Shown piece after piece: positions 1 to 6,138 of a stretch of DNA of 15,846 bases. The first letter of the stretch is position 1; every line of letters starts with the position of its first letter. The stretch is from Bacteroidota bacterium (lineage in GTDB: Bacteria > Bacteroidota > Bacteroidia > Flavobacteriales_F > PHOS-HE28). The stretch lies in the NCBI GenBank assembly GCA_023412755.1, contig JAEZCB010000153.1, forward strand, positions 1 through 15,846, given 5' to 3'. The position numbers were made by a program, and so were the translations under genes. The notes under the pieces are model-generated. The model was not told where the DNA came from and did not search any database. It saw only the letters and a list, made by a program, of their open reading frames with translations.

Positions 1-183
1 GTATAATAGAGTTGGTGACGTTTCATTATGATCAATGAAATAATGACTCACCCTGAAATTCGCCATGATGGGGTAATAGGGCACACCATCCACCTCAAAA
101 TCCTGACCCACCAATTTCACATACTGGGCAGATAAGCTGTGGGCCCATGCGACCAACAAGAGTATCCACAAAGCAAGCTTCAT
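1..183 (-). CDS. N-terminal part of a secreted protein, possibly glycoside-hydrolase-like (runs off the left edge)
   Basis: Sixty-one codons are readable, from an ATG at 183-181 to the window edge, without a stop. The first 20 residues (MKLALWILLLVAWAHSLSAQ) form a classic signal peptide: a Lys, a Leu/Val/Trp core, and a Ser-Ala-Gln cleavage site typical of Bacteroidota. The mature start contains a 'VGxDFEVDGVPYYPIMANF' segment. This resembles the first strand of TIM-barrel glycosidases of the cellulase/mannanase type (pattern 'F.vnG.py...g.N'), but it is too little to name a family. The gene starts 15 bases after the stop of the SprB-repeat gene on the same strand, so the two are probably co-transcribed. 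The secreted location is well supported; the enzymatic function is a guess from about 20 residues. Confidence 0.75.
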   Translation of the reverse strand, partial: MKLALWILLLVAWAHSLSAQYVKLVGQDFEVDGVPYYPIMANFRVSHYFIDHNETSPTLLY

Positions 184-198
184 TTGGTGATCCTTTTG

Positions 199-1716
199 TC
201 AATGTTGGACTTTCGCTTCCACACTGCGCAGCCTTTCCTCCAATTGCATGATGTAAAGCTGCTGTTCCTCGATCACACGCAACATCTTCAGTTGCAGATC
301 ACCTACTTCATATCCTCCATTTTTTGCCACTTCGGCCTCTGAAGGAATGCCGGGCAGATGCCCATGCTCCTGTATGAAGGAGCGTATTTCATCAAAGGAC
401 CTTAGAATATATCCGGGCTTAAAGACATAGTCCGGAAAGACACCGGCCATCACTTTCAAGTCCCTGGCAACGATGCCGCCTTCCACATATAAGCGGTAAA
501 GGGAAGGGTCACCACCGAACTGCGCGCCGCCCAGCGCAACACGTCCATGCTCATCGATCAAGAACCGTATACTTTCCGCAGGTTGATCCCAGATAAAGAA
601 GTTCTGGCCGCCATTCGCTTCAATATCACAACCTAATGCCCAGTTTTGGGTTTGGCCTTTGCGAAAGCGGATCTCGGTGTGTTTGTTCGCCTCGGTGGTG
701 TTATTCACCAAGGAGATCCCTCCTTTTTCAAGTGTTGTGTGTACCTCCAACTGATCTGTACCTCCCTCTGCACCTATTGCCACCCGGCCATTGCCCATTA
801 CCGATATCCTTGTTTGATCATTGGTGATGATCTTTAACGGATCGGCATTGAGCGTACCCAGTTTAGGGTATTGCTCTTCGCAGAGTAAGCTGAAGTCGTT
901 CCCCTTGGTAAGCCACACGGGATAGGAACTGAGTAATGCACAAGGATCCACCGGCATCAGCTGTAAAACCTCTTCTAATCCACCGCCACGTAATTCCCCA
1001 TTGCCAGTTCGGTAGAGAAATCCGGAGGCTATGCCTGTCCCATTGATAACCACGTTCCCATCGGCCTTCAAACGGAGCCTTTCGGTGGCGTTGCTCCTCA
1101 ATACCAGATCTTGCGCATCCGCTGTACCCAGGTAATTGCTATTGGGATCGGTGCCCGTATTCCCATTCATGCGCCAATCAGAACGATCAGGCTGCGTAAG
1201 GGTCATTATGTTGCTACGCTGGCCACAGCCATTCGCATCATACACCACCACCCTGTAGCTGCCGGCGCCAAGGCCAGTACGATCTTCCGTGACAGGTCCA
1301 TCTTCCCAGGTAAAAGAATATGGCGCTACCCCTGCCTGGACGATAACATCTATGCTGCCATTGAAACATTCATGGCAACTTATATTATGCCCATTCGGAT
1401 AACGGTAAGGATCCGCCTCCACAACCAGCCGCTTAGGAGTGGTGAGTGTGATATCGGCTTCGACCATAACACTATCTGCATCCAACACACTCAAGCGGTA
1501 GTAGCCTGCCACCAGGCCGGAAACGTTCTGCGTGGTGGCTCCATTGGACCAACGGTATTGGTAGGGTGCCGTACCACCCGTGACCGTGGCATTGACCCAG
1601 CCATCATCATCGCCAAAGCAACTTACGCCATATCCATTGTGATCACTACCGGTAAGAGCAACAGTGAATTGCCCGAAACCCTGCCGGGCAAGTATGACGA
1701 GCACAACTAGCGGCAA
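199..1716 (-). CDS. Secreted SprB-repeat protein with tail-fibre-like C-terminal domain
   Basis: The product is about 505 residues and probably cell-surface. Residues 1-16 are a hydrophobic export signal ending GFGQ. Two SprB-type repeats follow (about 30-92 and 110-175), with the hallmarks 'CFGDDDG', 'GGTAPYQYRWSNG' and 'LxAGYYRLSVLDA'; this repeat is named after the gliding adhesin SprB. Residues 184-222 (GNTGTDPNSNYLGTADAQDL, then ERLRLKADGNV) and 290-425 match the beta-rich fibre segments common in Bacteroidota surface proteins. The end (about 430-505: 'GYILRSFDEIRSFI', 'HGHLPGIPS', then EEQQLYIMQLEERL) is the frequent tail-fibre-like ending with a coiled coil. No T9SS sorting domain is present. 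The open frame has no ATG: the only start inside it near the signal peptide is TTG at 1716. An ATG at 1733-1731 is put out of frame by a C9 run, so the true start is uncertain. Its exact role is unknown; adhesion is an inference. Confidence 0.8.
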   Translation of the reverse strand: MPLVVLVILARQGFGQFTVALTGSDHNGYGVSCFGDDDGWVNATVTGGTAPYQYRWSNGATTQNVSGLVAGYYRLSVLDADSVMVEADITLTTPKRLVVEADPYRYPNGHNISCHECFNGSIDVIVQAGVAPYSFTWEDGPVTEDRTGLGAGSYRVVVYDANGCGQRSNIMTLTQPDRSDWRMNGNTGTDPNSNYLGTADAQDLVLRSNATERLRLKADGNVVINGTGIASGFLYRTGNGELRGGGLEEVLQLMPVDPCALLSSYPVWLTKGNDFSLLCEEQYPKLGTLNADPLKIITNDQTRISVMGNGRVAIGAEGGTDQLEVHTTLEKGGISLVNNTTEANKHTEIRFRKGQTQNWALGCDIEANGGQNFFIWDQPAESIRFLIDEHGRVALGGAQFGGDPSLYRLYVEGGIVARDLKVMAGVFPDYVFKPGYILRSFDEIRSFIQEHGHLPGIPSEAEVAKNGGYEVGDLQLKMLRVIEEQQLYIMQLEERLRSVEAKVQH

Positions 1717-1721
1717 TAGGC

Positions 1722-1730
1722 GGGGGGGGG
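1722..1730 (-). repeat. C9 homopolymer tract at the 5' end of the SprB-repeat gene
   Basis: On the coding strand, ATG (1733-1731) is followed at once by nine C, then GCCTATTGCCGCTAG. With nine C the ATG frame stops after eight codons. With ten (or seven) C the ATG would read MPPPRLLPLVVLVILAR and continue in frame into the whole protein, giving a complete signal peptide. The tract therefore decides whether the ATG is used. It could be a phase-variation tract or a one-base homopolymer sequencing error. Confidence 0.6.
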
Positions 1731-1839
1731 CATAGTGCAGCGTAATGGGTTACGCTCGCTAAAATATCTTAATACGGGATTGAAAACGAAAAACTTATCA
1801 ACAATTGCGCTTGTCCGGGCTTTTCAGGTCGCAGCGGCC

Positions 1840-2574
1840 CTACCCCACCACTTTCCGCCGCAGTTCGAAGTGTTTGCCCAGGTATACCTTACGCACCTGT
1901 TCATCGGCGGCCAATTCTTCCGCGGTGCCCTGCTTCAGGATCTTGCCTTCAAAGAGCAGGTAGGCCCGGTCTGTTATGCTAAGGGTTTCCTGCACGTTGT
2001 GATCGGTGATCAGTATGCCTATGTTCTTGTCCTTCAGCCTGGCCACAATGCTTTGTATGTCTTCCACGGCAATGGGGTCCACACCAGCAAAGGGTTCATC
2101 CAGCAGAATGAATCGTGGTTCCGTGGCCAGCGCGCGGGCTATTTCCGTACGGCGCCGTTCGCCCCCGCTCAGCACATCGCCCCGGTTCTTGCGCACATGT
2201 TGCAGGCTGAATTCGTTCAGCAAAGTCTCCAGCCTTTCCTCCTGGTATTTTTTGGGCTTTCCGGTCATCTCCAGAATGGCGCGGATGTTATCCTCCACAC
2301 TCAGCTTCCGAAAAACGCTGGCCTCCTGCGGCAAATAGCCGATCCCTTTTTGCGCCCTTTTGTACATGGCCAGATCGGTGATGTCCTCATTATCCAGGAA
2401 GATGTGGCCGCTGTTGGGCTTTATAAGCCCCACGATCATGTAGAAGGAGGTGGTCTTGCCGGCGCCATTGGGACCCAGCAAGCCCACGATCTCGCCCTGC
2501 TTCACCTGCACATGAACGCCATTCACCACCGTGCGGCGCTTGTATTTCTTGAAGATGTTCTCTGCCCGCAGCAC
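1840..2574 (-). CDS. lptB: LPS export ABC transporter ATP-binding protein LptB
   Basis: The protein has 244 residues, the usual length for LptB, the cytoplasmic ATPase that drives LptFGC to move lipopolysaccharide from the inner membrane along the Lpt bridge. Every ABC motif is visible: Walker A GPNGAGKT (34-41), Q-loop YLPQ (80-83), signature LSGGERRR (135-142), Walker B FILLDEP (155-161), D-loop AGVDP, and the switch His192 in TDHNV. 'EASVFRKLSVEDNI' after the Q-loop and 'RRRTEIARALA' are characteristic of LptB rather than other ABC ATPases. The start is GTG at 2574-2572, directly abutting the TAA of the upstream DUF5686 gene (no spacer), which implies translational coupling as the third gene of the tatC operon. 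The GTG reads LRAENIFKKYK, where LptB homologues normally begin. The stop is TAG at 1842-1840. I see no convincing terminator in the following 105 bases. Confidence 0.95.
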   Translation of the reverse strand: MLRAENIFKKYKRRTVVNGVHVQVKQGEIVGLLGPNGAGKTTSFYMIVGLIKPNSGHIFLDNEDITDLAMYKRAQKGIGYLPQEASVFRKLSVEDNIRAILEMTGKPKKYQEERLETLLNEFSLQHVRKNRGDVLSGGERRRTEIARALATEPRFILLDEPFAGVDPIAVEDIQSIVARLKDKNIGILITDHNVQETLSITDRAYLLFEGKILKQGTAEELAADEQVRKVYLGKHFELRRKVVG

Positions 2575-5076
2575 TTAGAAGGTGATGTTCATCTTGAAAC
2601 GTAACGCCCAATCGCTCACATTCGGGTTGTCGCGGTAGGTGAGCCTGCGCACCAGGTCCACGCGCAGCACCTTCAGTATGTTCTCCACACCCACGGAGGC
2701 CTCGGCGAATGGGCCACCGTTAAGATCGAACATGTAGGGCAGCAGCTCCATCTCGCGCCGGTGCCTGTCATCCAATGAACCAAAGGCCACCTTGGCACCC
2801 ACTACCTCCCGCCACTTCAGCCGGCGGAACAGGGGCACACGGTTGAAGAGTAGGCCTTCCATATGTTGTTCCACGAATACGCTGGCCGCCCTGTCACTGA
2901 TGAATTCGAAGAAATTCATGGTGTTGAAGGCTAGCTCATCGTTGTAGAACGTTTCGTTGCCGGAATGGATGATCAGCAGCGGGTACGGCAGGGTGCCGAA
3001 TACCATGCTGCCGGTCACCGTGTAGTAGAAATGGCCGAATGGACCGGTGGGTATCTTCTGCCGAACACGTGCGCCGGGCTTGGTGTATTGGTAGCCTGCA
3101 TCAAAGAAACCCTTTATGCCCTGCACCAGCTGCAGTTCCAGTATGGGATAGCGGGTGCCCAGGCTCACGCGGGTGAAATCGCCGGAGACGAACTTCTCCT
3201 TGTACGCGAACCGAGTGTTGAAGATCAGTTCGGTGGTGCGTATGTAATGGATCTCCCGGGGTTCAAGCACATCGGTGAGCTGCACATAGGAAAGGCTGCC
3301 GCGTGGTGAAAGTGTGCGTTGCAAAAAGGTGGCGCGGCTGCTGAAACCCATGAACCACTCCCGCTCCAGGTATGCCTCATACTCATCAACAAGGGTTAGC
3401 TTATCGTTGGGCGTGCGGCGGAAGGCGGACGAGAGTATGTTGTCCTCTCGGAAGGCATTGGAGCTCTGCCCCAACTGCTCCAGATCATGCTTGTAATAGA
3501 AGCCGGCGATGAGCCGGGGTTCCTTGCTAATGAAGCCGCGCCCGCCGATGCCGTATTTGACCACCCCATCCTTGGTGCCGTACGCGGCATAGCCGGAATA
3601 CTCCAACCTGCGGCTGAAGGTGCTGCCGGTGCGCGCACCCATGCGGAAACGGTGCCCTTCCACCTGATTGAAACTGTACACGGTGAAGTAGGGACCCACT
3701 TCCACCGGCCCCAGGGGATAATAGCCGGTGACCACGGTATTGACTATGTCTATGTAGGTGCGGAAGCGCGGAATGGTCTTCATGGTGTCCACCATGTGGT
3801 AGATCCGCTGCTCTTTGGCTGTCAGTGGTATGTGGCGGTTCCGTTGCCAGTACTCCTCGGTGTCGCTGTTCACTTCCGGCATCACCAGCACCTGCTCCGC
3901 ACCGAGGTAGAGTTCATCCTGCCGCGGTTCATTGATCACATGATCCTTGTACGTGGCAGTGCGCCTGCCGTACAATCCCTGCACCTCGTGCTTGCGCTCC
4001 CGCTTCGCATCGGGCACTATGTTCAGATCCACCACAAGCTCATCCCGCACCAGCATCCACACCTCGCTCTGCACCTGATCATATTCCTGGCGCACCCAGA
4101 AACCCTGCACCCAGTTCAGGTTGGCCCCCTTGGCTATGCCCCCTTCCAGCTGGCGCACCGCGTAGGTTGTGTCGTTGATCCACATTTCGCCCTTGAATGC
4201 CAGATCCTGCACCCGTTTGGGTTTGAATTCGATCTTGTAACACCAGTATTTACCTACGAAGGCACTGTCGGTAAGGTAGTAGTCATAGTAACCCTTTCCA
4301 CCATCGGCAATGGGGCTAATGAAGTTCTTGCCGAAGATGAAGAGGTAGTTTTCGTAGATGTTGATGTTCTGGTACATATCTCCCATGAACTGGGATATGC
4401 TCTCATTCTCCACCCCGCTCACCTTCACGCCTTTGATGTGCTCTTTCTGGGCTTTGGGGTGCTGGCGGTAGTACACCTCGGAGAGGGTCTCGGTCATGAA
4501 TATGGGCAGGTATGGTTTCGCATCGCTGCTGTCCACATTGTCGAAGATGAAGGCGAACGGGCGGAAGAGTTTCTTCTGGGTGAATTCTTCCGTGATGTTG
4601 TTGATATCGAACTCCACCTTGTTGTAGGCCTCGTATTGATAGGCCTCCAGCTTCTCCCTGTTGTTCACCGGCTTGTGCCTTATGACCCGGCGCATGATCT
4701 CCTGGGCGGGATCTACGTTGCTTGGCCTTATCACCACCTCCTGCAACTGTATGCTGCCGGGTTCCAGCGCTATGTCCAACGTCTGTTCCCTATCCCGCTG
4801 CACGGGGAAAGATCGGGGAGCATATCCCACGAAGGAGGCTATGATGGAATCGGTGGCGTAGTAGGAGTTGAGCTCATAGCGCCCATTCATATCCGTGCTG
4901 GTGCCCACCTTGGAGCCCACGAAGGCGATATGCACGAAAGGCAGCGGCTCGCCGGTGGCGGCATCGGTGACCATACCGCGCACTACCGTGTTCTGGGCGG
5001 TAGCGGCCAGGGATATGCAGGCAGCTGCCGCAGCGCCTGCCATCCATTGGAATGTATGCCACCGCTTCCTGCTCAT
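2575..5076 (-). CDS. DUF5686 outer-membrane protein with carboxypeptidase-regulatory-like N-terminal domain
   Basis: The product has 833 residues from ATG at 5076. Residues 1-28 are a signal peptide (MSRKRWH, then a WMAGAAAAACISLAATAQ core). Residues 29-110 form a carboxypeptidase-D-regulatory-like beta-sandwich ('VRGMVTDAATGEPLPFVHI', 'GTSTDMNGRYEL', 'LQEVVIRP'), the fold also found at the front of SusC/TonB receptors. Residues from about 120 onward match the DUF5686 type ('RVIRHKPVNNREKLEAYQYE', 'YNKVEFDI'), followed by a long beta-strand-rich half (about 450-833) ending in Phe (KMNITF), as outer-membrane barrels do. The family is widespread in Bacteroidota but has no assigned function that I know. 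The open frame extends farther upstream, but that part lies inside tatC; the ATG at 5076 overlaps the tatC stop as ATGA and is followed at once by the signal peptide. The gene lies between tatC and lptB, so an envelope role is likely. Confidence 0.9.
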   Translation of the reverse strand: MSRKRWHTFQWMAGAAAAACISLAATAQNTVVRGMVTDAATGEPLPFVHIAFVGSKVGTSTDMNGRYELNSYYATDSIIASFVGYAPRSFPVQRDREQTLDIALEPGSIQLQEVVIRPSNVDPAQEIMRRVIRHKPVNNREKLEAYQYEAYNKVEFDINNITEEFTQKKLFRPFAFIFDNVDSSDAKPYLPIFMTETLSEVYYRQHPKAQKEHIKGVKVSGVENESISQFMGDMYQNINIYENYLFIFGKNFISPIADGGKGYYDYYLTDSAFVGKYWCYKIEFKPKRVQDLAFKGEMWINDTTYAVRQLEGGIAKGANLNWVQGFWVRQEYDQVQSEVWMLVRDELVVDLNIVPDAKRERKHEVQGLYGRRTATYKDHVINEPRQDELYLGAEQVLVMPEVNSDTEEYWQRNRHIPLTAKEQRIYHMVDTMKTIPRFRTYIDIVNTVVTGYYPLGPVEVGPYFTVYSFNQVEGHRFRMGARTGSTFSRRLEYSGYAAYGTKDGVVKYGIGGRGFISKEPRLIAGFYYKHDLEQLGQSSNAFREDNILSSAFRRTPNDKLTLVDEYEAYLEREWFMGFSSRATFLQRTLSPRGSLSYVQLTDVLEPREIHYIRTTELIFNTRFAYKEKFVSGDFTRVSLGTRYPILELQLVQGIKGFFDAGYQYTKPGARVRQKIPTGPFGHFYYTVTGSMVFGTLPYPLLIIHSGNETFYNDELAFNTMNFFEFISDRAASVFVEQHMEGLLFNRVPLFRRLKWREVVGAKVAFGSLDDRHRREMELLPYMFDLNGGPFAEASVGVENILKVLRVDLVRRLTYRDNPNVSDWALRFKMNITF

Positions 5077-5897
5077 CGGTCGGCCTTTGGGGGATGGCCG
5101 GGAATGGGCCTGCGGGCCGCTTGCATGCGGCGCAAGGTCCGGGCCGAAAGGAGTATGCTCCCTTCGTAAAGTAACATCAAAGGTCCGGAAACGATCAGCT
5201 GGCTCACCACATCGGGGGGTGTAAGAATGGCCGAGATGATCAGGATCCCAACAAAGGCGTGCCTTCGATAAGTGCGCAGCATGCCGGGCTCCACGATGCC
5301 CGCCCGCGTAAGGAAGAGGATGAGCAGGGGAAGCTCGAACACCAGCCCGGTCCACAAGGTGACCGATGTCACCATGGAGATGTAGCTATCCAGCGCCACC
5401 TGGTTCTCCACCAGCGCGCTTACCCGGTATCCGCCAAAGAACTGGATGCTGAGTGGTGCCAGGATGAAGTAACCGAAGGCCACCCCTGCCAGGAACAACA
5501 CGGTGGCGAAGGCCACAACTCCACTGAGCGACCCGCGTTCTGAAGGATGGAGGCCCGGTGCCACGAAACGCCAAACCTCCCAAAGCACATAGGGGAATGC
5601 GATGATGAAGCCAGCCACGAAGGATACCAGGAGGTGGGTGAAGAACTGCCCGCTCATGCTGATGTTCTGCAGGGTGAAGTCCAGCCTGCTGGTACAGAGC
5701 GCATCACCCATGCCCAAGCGGTGGCCCAATGCACAGAACACCCTGTAAGTAAGGAAGGAGGGTTCCTTGGGGGCGAGCACCACCTGATCGAAGACGAAAC
5801 CCCGGTTCACAAAAGCGGCCACCATGCCGATCGCGATAGCGATCACCGAGCGCACGATGGTCCACCGGAGCTCCTCCAAGTGCTCCAGGAAGGTCAT
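5073..5897 (-). CDS. tatC: Sec-independent protein translocase subunit TatC
   Basis: TatC is the polytopic inner-membrane core of the twin-arginine pathway, which recognises RR signal peptides and exports folded proteins. Diagnostic sequence: the N-terminal 'MTFLEHLEELRWTIVRSVIA' (the signal-peptide-binding F-x-EHLEELR), 'FPYVLWEVWRFVAPGL', 'FGYFILAPLSIQFF', the Glu of 'LVFELPLLILFL' in TM4, and 'SAILTPPDVVSQ'. Six membrane segments can be traced, and the long first periplasmic loop with two Cys is of the Bacteroidota type. I chose the ATG at 5897 (274 residues). An in-frame TTG at 5924 would add nine residues (MASPPAGKE), but it would lie only about a dozen bases from the TATCTTTG -7 element at 5949-5942, so the ATG leaves a more reasonable leader. 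The stop TGA (5075-5073) overlaps the ATG of the DUF5686 gene. TatA/B are not in the window. Confidence 0.94.
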   Translation of the reverse strand: MTFLEHLEELRWTIVRSVIAIAIGMVAAFVNRGFVFDQVVLAPKEPSFLTYRVFCALGHRLGMGDALCTSRLDFTLQNISMSGQFFTHLLVSFVAGFIIAFPYVLWEVWRFVAPGLHPSERGSLSGVVAFATVLFLAGVAFGYFILAPLSIQFFGGYRVSALVENQVALDSYISMVTSVTLWTGLVFELPLLILFLTRAGIVEPGMLRTYRRHAFVGILIISAILTPPDVVSQLIVSGPLMLLYEGSILLSARTLRRMQAARRPIPGHPPKADR

Positions 5898-5941
5898 TTC
5901 CTTACCTGCCGGGGGTGATGCCAAATCGCTGCCGCTGTTGC

Positions 5942-5949
5942 CAAAGATA
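5942..5949 (-). promoter_or_regulatory. Candidate -7 promoter element for the tatC-DUF5686-lptB operon
   Basis: On the minus strand the octamer TATCTTTG is an exact match to the Bacteroidota housekeeping -7 consensus TAnnTTTG. It lies 45 bases upstream of the tatC ATG. I could not see a convincing -33 TTTG at the expected distance of about 19 bases, so this rests on one box plus position. Confidence 0.45.
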
Positions 5950-6035
5950 GCCCACCGCCTATGGAGCGCCTGGGCCAGGCACCCCAGTTTTCAACCGTTC
6001 CCCGTGTTGTTCAAGGCCGCTGGTACCATTCGTTG

Positions 6036-6057
6036 AAAAATGGTGACAGACACCATT
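6036..6057 (-). terminator. Stem-loop with T-run in the tatC-recQ divergent intergenic region
   Basis: On the minus strand, AATGGTG / TCTGT / CACCATT is a perfect 7-bp stem with a 5-base loop, running straight into TTTTT (6040-6036). This has the form of a small intrinsic terminator for transcripts reading toward tatC, or of a dispersed palindromic (REP-like) element or dyad operator. It sits upstream of the proposed tatC promoter, so it would not attenuate that promoter. It may shield tatC from upstream transcription or be a remnant. The stem is moderate (three or four G-C pairs), so termination is uncertain. Confidence 0.4.
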
Positions 6058-6078
6058 CCCCGATCGCGCGGATCGCAC

Positions 6079-6086
6079 TACTTTTA
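6079..6086 (+). promoter_or_regulatory. Weak candidate -7 element for recQ
   Basis: TACTTTTA matches TAnnTTTG at all but the last base and ends about 52 bases before the recQ ATG. No good -33 box is visible upstream. It is flanked by short GATC-rich dyads (CGATCGCGCGGATCG at 6061-6075). The support is weak and given for completeness. Confidence 0.25.
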
Positions 6087-6138
6087 AGCGATCAAATCGA
6101 GTGGCACCCGTAGCGGTGCCCAGGGTACATCCAGAGTA

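Noticed and set aside
1735..2604. 289-codon plus-strand frame opposite lptB
   Set aside because: Antisense to an unambiguous LptB; no recognisable motif.
3487..5169. Long open frame (560 codons) on the plus strand across the DUF5686 gene
   Set aside because: It lies wholly antisense to a well-supported gene. Its translation is rich in His, Val and Leu with no family motif, typical of a shadow frame in GC-rich DNA.
5077..5355. Extended start of the DUF5686 frame at 5355
   Set aside because: The extra 93 codons overlap tatC and hide the signal peptide; the ATG at 5076 with the ATGA overlap is far better.
5898..5924. Upstream TTG start for TatC
   Set aside because: Possible, and it would add MASPPAGKE, but it lies too close to the only good promoter element; the ATG at 5897 is the simpler start. 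Not excluded.
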